Below, in pieces: positions 1 through 8,593 of a DNA stretch of 49,469 nt. The notes beneath the pieces were generated by a model that searched no databases, had not been told where the DNA came from, and was given only the letters and a program-made list of their open reading frames with translations. The first letter of the stretch is position 1. Each line of letters starts with the position of its first letter. The position numbers and the translations under genes were made by a program. This DNA comes from Bacteroidia bacterium (GTDB taxonomy: Bacteria > Bacteroidota > Bacteroidia > B-17B0 > Aurantibacillaceae), in assembly GCA_025362575.1 (NCBI GenBank), contig JANYIQ010000170.1:1-49469 (forward strand), written 5' to 3'.

Positions 1-891
1 CCTGAAATAGCAAGTATTGAGAGTCAGGATAGAGTAAGTGCACGTGGTTTTGCTTTGGGGTATATCGGTAGCAGCATCTTACTTATTTTTAATATTGTAA
101 TGATCACTTTGGGGAGTAAAGCAAAAGCTGCAGGCGGTGAGAATTTTTATCCGGCTTATTATGCTTTCGTATCTGTGGCTATCTGGTGGTTCGGTTTTGC
201 GCAATACACACTTCGGTACTTACCAAAAGGACACCCAAGCGGAAAAACATCGGAAGGAAATCCCTTAACCAAAGGCTTTAAAGAATTACTGCATGTGTTC
301 AAGGAATTAAAGACACAGATCCCTTTAAAACGATTTTTGCGTTCTTATTTTTTTTACAACATGGGTGTGCAAACCGTAATGTACATGGCTACTCTTTTTG
401 CGGCAAAAGAAATTGATTGGCCTAACCCTGATTATAAAAAAACAGCTTTGATCGTAAGTATACTTTTGATTCAGTTCCTTGGAGTAGCCGGTTCGTTCTT
501 ATTCTCGTTTATCTCAAGTAAGATAGGTAACATTAAAGCCTTGTTGATCGCTATCTTTATTTGGATCATAATATGTGGCTGTGTGTTTTTATTGGTGCAT
601 TCTCCTTTTCATTTTTATTGTGTTGCTGCAAGTGTTGGTTTGGTAATGGGCGGAATACAGGCTTTATCACGCAGTACCTATTCTAAATTATTACCGGAGA
701 CAAATGATCATGCCAGTTACTTCAGCTTTTTCGACGTAGCCGAAAAGTTTGGAATTGTTATCGGTACTTTCAGCTTTGGTTTAATTGAAGGGATTACCGG
801 AAGCATGCGCCAATCTGTTTTGGCATTGATCTCATTTTTTGTGATCGGATTTGTGTTGTTGTTCTTTGTACCTCGACCCAAAAGCGCATAG
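1..891 (+). CDS. MFS transporter, UMF1 / Atg22-like family (5' truncated)
   Basis: The frame is open from the first base of the window, so this is the C-terminal 296 residues or so of an integral membrane permease whose start lies upstream. The visible N-terminus carries the phrase DRVSARGFALGYIGSS, which is typical of the UMF1 branch of the major facilitator superfamily (relatives of yeast vacuolar Atg22). About six hydrophobic segments follow, with the motif GGIQALSRSTYSKLLPE between the late helices, also typical of the family. Family members are usually about 420-450 residues, so roughly a third is missing. The substrate cannot be read from the sequence. The TTG at position 55 is not a credible start, because conserved sequence precedes it. 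Confidence 0.85.
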   Translation, partial: PEIASIESQDRVSARGFALGYIGSSILLIFNIVMITLGSKAKAAGGENFYPAYYAFVSVAIWWFGFAQYTLRYLPKGHPSGKTSEGNPLTKGFKELLHVFKELKTQIPLKRFLRSYFFYNMGVQTVMYMATLFAAKEIDWPNPDYKKTALIVSILLIQFLGVAGSFLFSFISSKIGNIKALLIAIFIWIIICGCVFLLVHSPFHFYCVAASVGLVMGGIQALSRSTYSKLLPETNDHASYFSFFDVAEKFGIVIGTFSFGLIEGITGSMRQSVLALISFFVIGFVLLFFVPRPKSA

Positions 892-1016
892 TTTTTGTTT
901 TTACATTTCGAGCTGATCCATGATATGGTTGCCTAAATAAAAATAAGGCTTCATTCACTCAAGGGCGTGTTTGCTGCATTTGCAAAAGAGCAAAAAATTA
1001 TTACCTTTAAAAAAGA

Positions 1017-2099
1017 ATGGACGAGCATAGGGATTTTATACGCAACATTAGTTTTGGTTTACGCTTTCAATATGGCGTGTATCAATTCTTCGATCATTTC
1101 TTCGGAAGAAAAACTTTTTTCAAGGATCGCAAAAACTTTTACAAGAAACTTGAAAAGAGTATGGCTAAACACGGCCCCGGAAGGATCATGCCGATAGAAA
1201 GAAGAAAGGAACTGAGTTTGAAGGAATTTAAAGAACATTATGTAAAAAAAGGAATCCCTGTTGTTATAGAAGGCGGTGCAAAAGAATGGGATTGTGTAAA
1301 AAAATGGTCATTGGAGTATTTTAAAAAACTGCACGGAACAGATGAAATTTATTTAGTAGATCAGGGCAAAGCCAATCTGCCATACGAACTTACGACATTA
1401 GCCGATGTTATTGATAACATCAGAAGTGGTGGTGGTATGTATTATCGTTTCTATCCTTTATTAGTTCGTCATCCTGAGCATATAAATGATTTCGATTATA
1501 AGTGGCTCAAAGAAAGAAATCAGAGTTTAACCTGGTTCGATGCTTTTCAGATTTTTATTGGTGGAAAAGATTCTTACACGGCTTTGCATAACGCAAACCA
1601 AAGTAATTTATTTGTGCAGTGTTATGGCGAAAAAAAATGGGTATTGTATTCCCATTATTATAGTTCTGTTTTAGATCCTAATCCCGTGAGAAATGTTTAT
1701 CGTAACGGTTCACCTAAATTAGAGGAAGGTCCGTTCGATCCGTTTAAATTGGATTTTTCACCGCCTTATAATTTATTTAAATACATTGATGGTTATGCTG
1801 TGCATTTGAAACCCGGAGACATTTTATGGAATCCTCCTTACTACTGGCATGCTGTGAAAAATGTGGATGATTCAATTGGAGTGGGTTACCGCTGGTTGTC
1901 TCCGTTTTATTCTTTTAAAATTTCACCTTTATACATGCTCTTGGATATGTTTGCTACGAAGCCGCCCATCTGGAAAGCATATAGTCTTTATAAAAAAGAT
2001 ATTAATGAATTGCATTTGGCTGAGGTAAAAAATTTAGAAAATGCCCGCCGCAAAATGGCAGAGCAAGAGGCAAAGAAAAAAGCGAAAGCTTCTGCCTGA
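1017..2099 (+). CDS. Cupin-like (Cupin_8 / JmjC-fold) protein
   Basis: This 360-residue soluble protein resembles the Cupin_8 group of JmjC-fold Fe(II)/2-oxoglutarate oxygenases. The N-terminal half includes a conserved stretch IPVVIEGGAKEWDCVKKWS (residues 80-98). The core double-stranded beta-helix includes LHNANQSNLFVQCYGEKKW (190-208) and PGDILWNPPYYWHAVKN (266-282). His191 and His278 match the two metal-binding histidines. The usual Asp two residues after the first His is Ala193 here, so metal binding may be altered. The first ATG of the frame is used. It stands alone between the permease and a small secreted protein on the same strand. Substrate unknown. Confidence 0.8.
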   Translation: MDEHRDFIRNISFGLRFQYGVYQFFDHFFGRKTFFKDRKNFYKKLEKSMAKHGPGRIMPIERRKELSLKEFKEHYVKKGIPVVIEGGAKEWDCVKKWSLEYFKKLHGTDEIYLVDQGKANLPYELTTLADVIDNIRSGGGMYYRFYPLLVRHPEHINDFDYKWLKERNQSLTWFDAFQIFIGGKDSYTALHNANQSNLFVQCYGEKKWVLYSHYYSSVLDPNPVRNVYRNGSPKLEEGPFDPFKLDFSPPYNLFKYIDGYAVHLKPGDILWNPPYYWHAVKNVDDSIGVGYRWLSPFYSFKISPLYMLLDMFATKPPIWKAYSLYKKDINELHLAEVKNLENARRKMAEQEAKKKAKASA

Positions 2100-2151
2100 A
2101 AATTCAGCATTCTTGTTTAATAGAACATAATTGCATTTTTACGAAGACTTT

Positions 2152-2646
2152 ATGAGAGCAATTATTTTGATATTCCTGATCTTTATTTTTGGTTCCGAGC
2201 TGTCTGCTCAGAGATATTTGGCAGTTGATCTTTACCGCCTTGGTACATTTAAGAGATTCAGCATTTATGAAGGAAGCATGATGAAATTTAAATTGAAGGA
2301 AAACCACAGAATGCAAAAAAATAAACTTGTAGCATTAAAAGACAGCACACTCTTTTTTGAAGATGGAACCATGGTTCCGGTTTCTGATATTAAATGTGTT
2401 GTTGTAAATCGCTCGCATGTTTTACTTCAGGTATTAAGGCGCGTTCTTGTTATAGCCGGTGTTGGTTTCATTGGCCTTGATACCTTTAACAATGCGATAA
2501 ACGGCGAGTCTCCTGTATTCAAAGAACAGGTTCTGACGATAGGTGGTTCCTTGTTTTTGGCAGGACAGCTTTTAAAGCTCACCGAGACAAAACGTGTAAG
2601 GCCCGGAAGAAATAAGCGGATACACATCATTGATAACACGATGTAA
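2152..2646 (+). CDS. Hypothetical secreted or membrane protein
   Basis: I do not recognise this 164-residue protein. The ATG at 2152 is preferred to an upstream TTG (2131) because it starts directly with a signal peptide, MRAIILIFLIFIFGSELSAQ, cleaved after the Ala-Gln typical of Bacteroidota exported proteins. The middle (about residues 40-85) looks like a small beta-rich domain containing KDSTLFFEDGTMVPVSDI. A hydrophobic region at about 97-110 and a second weak one near 135 could be membrane segments, and the tail is basic. It converges with the glycosyltransferase on the other strand. Confidence 0.6.
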   Translation: MRAIILIFLIFIFGSELSAQRYLAVDLYRLGTFKRFSIYEGSMMKFKLKENHRMQKNKLVALKDSTLFFEDGTMVPVSDIKCVVVNRSHVLLQVLRRVLVIAGVGFIGLDTFNNAINGESPVFKEQVLTIGGSLFLAGQLLKLTETKRVRPGRNKRIHIIDNTM

Positions 2647-2698
2647 AGTGTTATAGATGCAAAATCCAAATGATCTAAAAAAGAATTGATGATAAGCT

Positions 2699-3574
2699 CT
2701 ATTTGAGGAGAACGTAGTTTTTGTACTCTCCAATGCGCCAACCACTTGCTTTCTCTATCAATAAAAGCACTTTGTCTTTTACAGATAATTTAATTTTGGA
2801 AGCGTCAAAATTGAATTCCCAATTCTGTGTAGCCACTCTGTTTAGCATGGGTTTTGGGTGTGTGTCTTTGAATTTTTCCAAACTATCAATGTTAGAATAA
2901 TCGAATTCATCAACGACTGCAATATTTTTTTTCATCCAGGCATCATCGTGCCACATTTTGTGAAAATTTTCCTGCTTGGCCTGCTGTGCCTTTGGTGGCT
3001 TAGCCCAGCCATAATGATATACGGCAGCATCAATTGCTTTTACGTTTAATTTAGAGTCGTCACTTTTTCTAAAGCCTTGCGCATCTTTATACGAACGAAT
3101 GCTTTTATTGTTTTTTATGATGCGGATCTCGTTTCTGTACCAACGGCGTGAATTTCCAACATAATTGTAATTCCCATAAAAATGAACGTAGTTAAATAAA
3201 AGTCCGTCTACAGCTTTATCATCGTTAAAGTCTTTCATGCCTTTTAAAATGGCAGTATGATATTTTTCATGAACCACTTCATCGCTCTGAATATAAAAAC
3301 ACCAGTCACTTGATGAATCAATGGCATCAAAAGCTTTATTGGTCTCTATAGATAATAATTTACCGCCTTCACGTAACGAATCATCCCAAACCGATTCCAT
3401 TATCCTTATTTTGGGAGAATTTATGCTTTTGATAAGATCCAATGTACCATCTTCAGAATTACCAACACTCACTAAAAATTCGTCGCAGATAGGAAGAATG
3501 GATGTGATAGCTTCTACCACAGGATAGTCGTATTTAATGGCGTTTCGTATGATGGTGAATCCTGTAACTTTCAT
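2699..3574 (-). CDS. Glycosyltransferase family 2 protein
   Basis: A 291-residue GT-A fold glycosyltransferase. It begins MKVTGFTIIRNAIKYDYPVVEAI, the usual nucleotide-binding start of GT2 enzymes. The segment around WCFYIQSDEV (about 92-101) holds the acidic DxD-equivalent that binds the metal and sugar nucleotide. There is no membrane segment, so it should act in the cytoplasm or at the inner face of the membrane. The acceptor and sugar are unknown, and there is no surrounding polysaccharide cluster to suggest them. It lies 20 bases downstream of tamL on the same strand, so co-transcription is possible. Confidence 0.8.
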   Translation of the reverse strand: MKVTGFTIIRNAIKYDYPVVEAITSILPICDEFLVSVGNSEDGTLDLIKSINSPKIRIMESVWDDSLREGGKLLSIETNKAFDAIDSSSDWCFYIQSDEVVHEKYHTAILKGMKDFNDDKAVDGLLFNYVHFYGNYNYVGNSRRWYRNEIRIIKNNKSIRSYKDAQGFRKSDDSKLNVKAIDAAVYHYGWAKPPKAQQAKQENFHKMWHDDAWMKKNIAVVDEFDYSNIDSLEKFKDTHPKPMLNRVATQNWEFNFDASKIKLSVKDKVLLLIEKASGWRIGEYKNYVLLK

Positions 3575-3594
3575 TTCGTTTAGGCAAATATAAA

Positions 3595-6102
3595 TTAAAA
3601 TGGATAACCGATTCCGAAATTCAGAATGGTTTGTTTCAGTTGTTTTGGTTTGTCAAATGTCCAGCGCGCCGCTTCAGGATATTTCGGATCTCTTAAAGGA
3701 CACGCTGCATCCAATCGCACAATTAAGAATTTAAGATCCCAGCGAATACCTAATCCTCCACCCAAACCAATTTCCTTATAAAATTCATCTACCTTAAACG
3801 TTCCGTTAGGTTTTAAAGGATCATTACGTAATAACCAAACGTTTCCTGCATCAGCAAAAAGCGCCCCGTAGAAATCCCTGAAAATATGAAAGCGGTATTC
3901 AATATTACCTTCAAGCAAAAGATCTCCGATCTTATCGTAACGTGATAGTACGCTGTCGGGCTGACTATAACCTCCCGGACCAAGAGTTCGCGCACGCCAG
4001 GCTCTAACGCCGTTCGGACCGCCACTAAAAAAACTTTGTTCGTACGGCAATACATTTAAATTAGCTAAAGGTTTTCCAATGCCGGCAGCTAAACGGTAAA
4101 CTACCTTACTTTTTTTATAAAGAGGAATGTAAATTCTGTAGTCAATATCTAATTTTAAGAATTGAGCAAAGGGCACATTTAAGATCCGGTAGCGGCCAAG
4201 CGTATCTTTTGGCTGATCGGTTATGTTAAACAGGGCCCGTAAGATGCTTCCCGAAGAAGCAGCGTTAACTTTAAAGTAGTGCAAAGCTTTTTTAGAATTG
4301 CTGTTAGAACTTTGCTGATTGTTGAACGTGAGCGAATACTTGGAGAGTGTGGTAATGTGATCAATGAAAGAATTCAATAAAAAGTAATTATTGGTAGCAA
4401 GCAACTCATCTTTATATCCACCCAATAATTTTGCTTTTACACTATATACTTCAAGAGGTATGATATCATGTTTTAAGAGGCCTTTTTTTGATCGGAAACT
4501 AAAACCATAATCGATGCTAACAATAACCCTGTTATATTTTGGTTGCGACTGATAATTGAGTGATGTGTTTATAAAGGTGCGCGGAAAGGCATCTTTTTTA
4601 AATGGTAAAAGTGAAAAGGGAAACATGGCTCTTGGAACTGAAAATTTAAGTTCTGGCCCAAATTGCAGAGTATTAAATGTACTTGGTACGTTATTAATGC
4701 TTGTTTGATCTGTTGAGTTAAGTGCTTTCTGGGCAGAGATAGATCCGTTCAATTTTAATTCCAGTAATTCAGCACTTCTGAATAAATTCTTATTTTGAAA
4801 CAGTAAGTTTCCGGCAATACCATAGTTGCCGTTTGTTGTGGTTCCTTCAGTTTCAAGAGTAAGTGATTCTTTGATAAGCGGAACACAAATGATGTAACAA
4901 TCCAACTGATCTGAAAAACCTTGTTTTTTTACGAACTGAATGGAGACACTTCTGAATAATCCTAAGTTGATCAATCGTTTGTATGTTTTTTCAGCCAGAT
5001 TTCTTTGGTAAACCTGATTTTTAAAGAACTCAATGTTAGTGGCAAGTAAACCATAACGGTATTTGCTGGGTCTGTTCAATAAAAATTCATAATCGTTATA
5101 TACCGTCGTGTCTTTGAAGTATTCGTCTTTATAGGACCTGTTTAATTTTTCAGTTATGATGTAAATTCGATTCACGAAATAACGCGTGTGATTAACAAAA
5201 ACTGTAGAGTCCTTTTCTTCATTTACAAAAACGGGAAATTGCTTGGTGCAAACCTCAAGATTTACTTTCTGGTTGTGGGCACTCGAATCGACATTAAAAT
5301 AAATGAAGTCTGGTTCAAAAAAATAATATCCGTTGTTTAAAAGATTAGTTGTAATTCGGAGGCGCTCACTTTGAATTACATCTGCATCAAAGGGATCGTT
5401 TCTTTTAAGTAAAGTATGAATGGTATCGTAGTATATGTAGTAGGCCAGTTGTTCGTCAGGTAAATTATAGCCAATTTTATCGATAGTGTATAGTTTACCC
5501 GGCATCAGATAATATTTTACAATGGCTTTGTGAGCCCGTTTGTTATAAGAAACACTGTCTCTTACTTTGGCATAAAAATATCCTTTGTTAAATAAATATT
5601 TGGCGATCTGTCTTGAACTCTGGTGAGCGATAAGAGAGTCGTATATAACAGGAGCTTCAGCGATCTCCAATAAACTTTCTCTTACAGTGGGTTTGTCTTT
5701 ATTTTTTAATCGTGGTTCTTTAGGCGCTTTACCTTTCTTTAAACGCTTTTCATTCTTGCGGTCATTTTTTTCGATCCGGTTAACATTGATCCTTGCAAAA
5801 CGCAGGTCTCTTTTTTCTTTATGCTTTAATAATTTATCTTTATTAATGTGGTTATAAAGCCAAAGGTTAAAAGGAAAGATATTTGCAATTCTACGGTTCG
5901 GTTTCTGTTTAATGAAAGCTTCTATGTTGTCTTTTGGGATCTTGGTTTTACCCAGATCAACAATTTTATTTTTTTCAACCAGGTATTCGGTGTCTTTTAA
6001 TCGCTTTGTAATATTACAGGAACTGAAAAAAAGCACGAGGCAGATCAGGGTACATTGCACCGGCACCGATATTTTACCTTTTATGTTTATTTTTATGTGC
6101 AA
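3595..6102 (-). CDS. tamL: TamL-like outer membrane lipoprotein of the BamA/TamA (Omp85) superfamily
   Basis: This 835-residue protein has a lipoprotein signal peptide ending in LVLFFSSC, with Cys29 as the probable lipidated residue. POTRA-like domains follow (roughly residues 165-400, including NKGYFYAKV and NNGYYFFEPDF). The C-terminal half is a 16-strand-type barrel with FFSGGPNGVRAWRARTLGPG (near 690-710), the conserved loop-6 VRGW-like region, and ends in an aromatic residue. A basic, charged stretch at 60-120 is unusual. TamL is the Bacteroidota lipoprotein version of TamA and is thought to work with TamB in envelope assembly. A divergent SpoU methyltransferase next to tamL is a common arrangement in this phylum. 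No tamB is in the window. Confidence 0.85.
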   Translation of the reverse strand: MHIKINIKGKISVPVQCTLICLVLFFSSCNITKRLKDTEYLVEKNKIVDLGKTKIPKDNIEAFIKQKPNRRIANIFPFNLWLYNHINKDKLLKHKEKRDLRFARINVNRIEKNDRKNEKRLKKGKAPKEPRLKNKDKPTVRESLLEIAEAPVIYDSLIAHQSSRQIAKYLFNKGYFYAKVRDSVSYNKRAHKAIVKYYLMPGKLYTIDKIGYNLPDEQLAYYIYYDTIHTLLKRNDPFDADVIQSERLRITTNLLNNGYYFFEPDFIYFNVDSSAHNQKVNLEVCTKQFPVFVNEEKDSTVFVNHTRYFVNRIYIITEKLNRSYKDEYFKDTTVYNDYEFLLNRPSKYRYGLLATNIEFFKNQVYQRNLAEKTYKRLINLGLFRSVSIQFVKKQGFSDQLDCYIICVPLIKESLTLETEGTTTNGNYGIAGNLLFQNKNLFRSAELLELKLNGSISAQKALNSTDQTSINNVPSTFNTLQFGPELKFSVPRAMFPFSLLPFKKDAFPRTFINTSLNYQSQPKYNRVIVSIDYGFSFRSKKGLLKHDIIPLEVYSVKAKLLGGYKDELLATNNYFLLNSFIDHITTLSKYSLTFNNQQSSNSNSKKALHYFKVNAASSGSILRALFNITDQPKDTLGRYRILNVPFAQFLKLDIDYRIYIPLYKKSKVVYRLAAGIGKPLANLNVLPYEQSFFSGGPNGVRAWRARTLGPGGYSQPDSVLSRYDKIGDLLLEGNIEYRFHIFRDFYGALFADAGNVWLLRNDPLKPNGTFKVDEFYKEIGLGGGLGIRWDLKFLIVRLDAACPLRDPKYPEAARWTFDKPKQLKQTILNFGIGYPF

Positions 6103-6141
6103 TATTGCTTAGATTTAATCCCACGAATTTAGCCTTAAATA

Positions 6142-6897
6142 ATGATTAGTAAAAACCAAATTAAGCACATTAACGCTCTGCATCTGAAGAAGTTCAGAGA
6201 TGAGGAGCAATGCTTCATTGCAGAGGGTATAAAAGTGGTTGATGAGATCTTAAAGAACCGATCAGGCATCATTAAAGAACTATTTATTACAGAAGAATAT
6301 TATCAGAAGAATAAAGAGCTCATAAAACAGAATGAAATTGCCTTTTCACGTATAAATGATGAGGAATTAAAAAAAATAAGCACGCAAAACAATCCAAATC
6401 AGGCACTCGCTGTATGTAATTATTTTAAGGAAAATAAAAGCAGTTTCGACCTTTCTAAGAATTTCAGTTTTTATCTCGATGATATACGAGACCCGGGAAA
6501 CTTAGGCACCATTTTAAGAATAGCAAATTGGTTCGGTATCAACGAGGTCTTTTGTTCTCCTCAAAGTACCGACATTTATAATCCAAAAAGCATACAGGCA
6601 GCCATGGGAGCATTTTTAAGGGTTAGAGTAAATTACATGGAGCTAAAAGATGTTATCGGAGGCAAAAAAATTCCCGTGTACGGAGCAGTTTTGAACGGAA
6701 AAAATATTTACAAAGAGGAACTTAAAAAAGGTTTAATAATTATTGGCAACGAAGCCAACGGGATCAGCAAAACAAATCTTGCTTTGATCAGCGATCCAAT
6801 TACAATTCCAGCGCATGGCAATAATCAAACCGAATCTTTAAACGCTGCCATGGCTACAGCAATTATTTGCGGGGAATTTTTCAGGCAATTAAATTAA
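6142..6897 (+). CDS. TrmH/SpoU-family RNA 2'-O-methyltransferase
   Basis: This 251-residue SPOUT-class enzyme is predicted to methylate a ribose 2'-OH in rRNA or tRNA using S-adenosylmethionine. An N-terminal substrate-binding domain (about 1-95) precedes the knotted catalytic domain. All three SpoU motifs are present: motif 1 DDIRDPGNLGTILR at 113-126 with the catalytic Arg126, motif 2 IIGNEANGI at 200-208, and motif 3 ESLNAAMATA at 231-240. It is divergent from tamL with 39 bases between the starts. The target nucleotide cannot be told from the sequence. Confidence 0.9.
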   Translation: MISKNQIKHINALHLKKFRDEEQCFIAEGIKVVDEILKNRSGIIKELFITEEYYQKNKELIKQNEIAFSRINDEELKKISTQNNPNQALAVCNYFKENKSSFDLSKNFSFYLDDIRDPGNLGTILRIANWFGINEVFCSPQSTDIYNPKSIQAAMGAFLRVRVNYMELKDVIGGKKIPVYGAVLNGKNIYKEELKKGLIIIGNEANGISKTNLALISDPITIPAHGNNQTESLNAAMATAIICGEFFRQLN

Positions 6898-6910
6898 ATA
6901 ACCTTTAACT

Positions 6911-6933
6911 GTGACTTAGCCGGGCTAAGTCAC
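6911..6933. repeat. Perfect palindrome downstream of the SpoU methyltransferase
   Basis: GTGACTTAGC and GCTAAGTCAC form a perfect 10-bp stem with a 3-base loop (CGG). There is no following T-run on the plus strand, so it is not a classical intrinsic terminator, although it sits where one would be expected. It is followed at about 6955 by a GGTTGAGCTTGTCGAAAAC segment that resembles half of another dispersed hairpin. Confidence 0.7.
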
Positions 6934-6983
6934 CTGCAAACAATTTGAATAGGCGGTGGTTGAGCTTGTCGAAAACAATTTTT

Positions 6984-7415
6984 TCATTTCTTTAGCACAT
7001 TTCCCTTAAAGCGAATTTTAGTCGGAGAGTTTTTCGCGTTAGAAATAATTTCCACAATCCTGTCCTGCCACTCATAAACCGTTTTCGTATCAAATTTTAC
7101 AGTTACTTTTCCGCCTTGTCCGGGAGCAATGGGTTGTTTTGGAAACTCGGCACTTGTACAAGAGCATTCCACTTTGTAATCGCTTATTATTAAAGGTTCA
7201 TTTCCGGCGTTTGTAAAAGCATATTCTAAAACAACAAGCTCTCCTTTTTTTACTTCTTCAAATTTTTTCTTACTCTCAATAAACTTTAATTGAGCCTGTG
7301 AAAAGCCTTCAAAATTTAAACAACATAATACCAATGTAAAAGCAAATGCCTTTAAATAAAAAATCCCCCGTTTTATCGGAGGATCTTTATGAGACTTTAT
7401 TTTTTTATTTTCCAT
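6984..7415 (-). CDS. DUF1573 domain protein, third of three tandem paralogues
   Basis: A 143-residue exported protein with one DUF1573 domain, an immunoglobulin-like beta-sandwich of unknown function common in Bacteroidota. The ATG at 7415 is chosen over one 30 bases upstream because it gives a basic N-terminus followed by a signal segment ending in GFSQ. The domain includes KKGELVVLEYAFTNAGNEPL and the VECSCTSAEFPKQPIAPG core, with the paired cysteines of CSC shared by its neighbours. Its start overlaps the end of the upstream paralogue by 11 bases, which suggests translational coupling. Confidence 0.8.
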   Translation of the reverse strand: MENKKIKSHKDPPIKRGIFYLKAFAFTLVLCCLNFEGFSQAQLKFIESKKKFEEVKKGELVVLEYAFTNAGNEPLIISDYKVECSCTSAEFPKQPIAPGQGGKVTVKFDTKTVYEWQDRIVEIISNAKNSPTKIRFKGNVLKK

Positions 7416-7866
7416 CAGGACTAGCTGTTGGCGTTGCCGGAGCAACAGGAGCGGCTTTTATCTCGCCTTTGATTTTTACTTTAATGCTCGATAATTTACT
7501 GTTACTGGTTATAGTAACGTTCTTCTCGAAACGACCCGGACGCTTTGTGTCATATTTTACTCTGATCACACCGCTTTTGCCCGGTAAAATTGGTTCTTGC
7601 GGCCAGCCCGGTTTACCATCAATGGTAGTTGAAGTACAACCGCACTCACCCTGAACGCTGGTAATGGTTAAGGGAGATTTTCCGATGTTCTTGAATTTGA
7701 ATTCACGAATACCATTCGCATCGTAATCAATGGTCCCATAATCCAATACTTCGTTCTCCACCTTAATTTCCGGTGCATTCGGGTCAATTGTCGGAACAAC
7801 TGATTCCTGTGATCTGCCTGTAAATGCCATCACAGCAAACAAAGCAACTGCTAAGATCTTTTTCAT
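7405..7866 (-). CDS. DUF1573 domain protein, second of three tandem paralogues
   Basis: A 153-residue exported protein with signal peptide MKKILAVALFAVMAFTGRSQ. The single DUF1573 domain includes DYGTIDYDANGIREFKFKN, the CGCT motif in QGECGCTSTTIDGKPGWPQ, the PILPGKSGVIRVKYDTKRPG loop and a final KVKIKGE strand. A short Ala/Pro/Thr-rich tail follows (APVAPATPTASPDGK). It lies about 107 bases after the first paralogue and overlaps the third. Function unknown; probably periplasmic or surface exposed. Confidence 0.85.
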   Translation of the reverse strand: MKKILAVALFAVMAFTGRSQESVVPTIDPNAPEIKVENEVLDYGTIDYDANGIREFKFKNIGKSPLTITSVQGECGCTSTTIDGKPGWPQEPILPGKSGVIRVKYDTKRPGRFEKNVTITSNSKLSSIKVKIKGEIKAAPVAPATPTASPDGK

Positions 7867-7973
7867 ATCGTTTTAATTTTTATTAATTGTGATATGGAAT
7901 TCGCCAAAACAAAATTGTTTCTATTACGCAAACAGCGTAATGGCGCATTTCATAGTTAGTTTAGGTTAAAAAC

Positions 7974-8477
7974 TTATTTCTTTTCTACAGGAGCACCTTG
8001 CGATGGTTTATTCTCCGGAAAAGCAGGCTCAACCGGAACGGCGTCAACTGTACCTTTAATTTGTAAAGTTACTGTTCCTGATTTTGCGTTAGAGTTTACT
8101 GTAACAGTCTTGTAAATTGGTCCAACGCGTTGAGTATCGTATTTTACCTTCATTACGCCACTTTTACCCGGTAAAATTGGTTCTTTTGGACAAGTTGGAA
8201 CGGTACAACCGCAGCTTCCCTGGCAATTTGTGATAACCAATGGCTCTTTACCGTTGTTAATGAACTTAAACTCACACTCCCCATTACCACCTTGCTTAAT
8301 AGTTCCGTAATCGTGAACCGCTTTGTCGAATTTAATATCCGCCAAACTGGCAGGAGTTTCTGTAGCTGTTGCTGCAGCACCGTGATTGTGCCCGTCTCCG
8401 GCGCTATGTCCGTCTTGAGCAAATGAAACCATGCTAAAAGTAGCAATCAGTCCTAGAGTTAAAATTATCTTTTTCAT
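7974..8477 (-). CDS. DUF1573 domain protein, first of three tandem paralogues
   Basis: A 167-residue exported protein. The ATG at 8477 gives the signal peptide MKKIILTLGLIATFSMVSFAQ; the 48 codons upstream have no such character. A His-rich segment DGHSAGDGHNHG directly follows the cleavage site and could bind metal (inference). The DUF1573 domain contains DYGTIKQGGNGECEFKF, GSCGCTVPTCPKEPILPG and YDTQRVGPIYKTVTVNSNA. It is divergent from valS across 116 bases. On its own strand a TATCTTTG (-7-like) element lies at 8522-8529, about 45 bases upstream. Confidence 0.85.
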   Translation of the reverse strand: MKKIILTLGLIATFSMVSFAQDGHSAGDGHNHGAAATATETPASLADIKFDKAVHDYGTIKQGGNGECEFKFINNGKEPLVITNCQGSCGCTVPTCPKEPILPGKSGVMKVKYDTQRVGPIYKTVTVNSNAKSGTVTLQIKGTVDAVPVEPAFPENKPSQGAPVEKK

Positions 8478-8593
8478 TGTATTTAGGTTTTTATTTAATA
8501 CTTGTTCTACTAAAATCATACCAAAGATACGGCAGACTTGCCATAGTTTGAGTATTTTTGCGAAATTTAACAAAAATTTCAATATCCTCTGCA

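Noticed and set aside
967-1197. Small plus-strand ORF before the cupin-like gene
   Set aside because: It overlaps the cupin-like gene in another frame over most of its length and has no recognisable sequence.
7346-7654. Plus-strand ORF opposite the DUF1573 genes
   Set aside because: It is a shadow of two well-supported genes on the minus strand.
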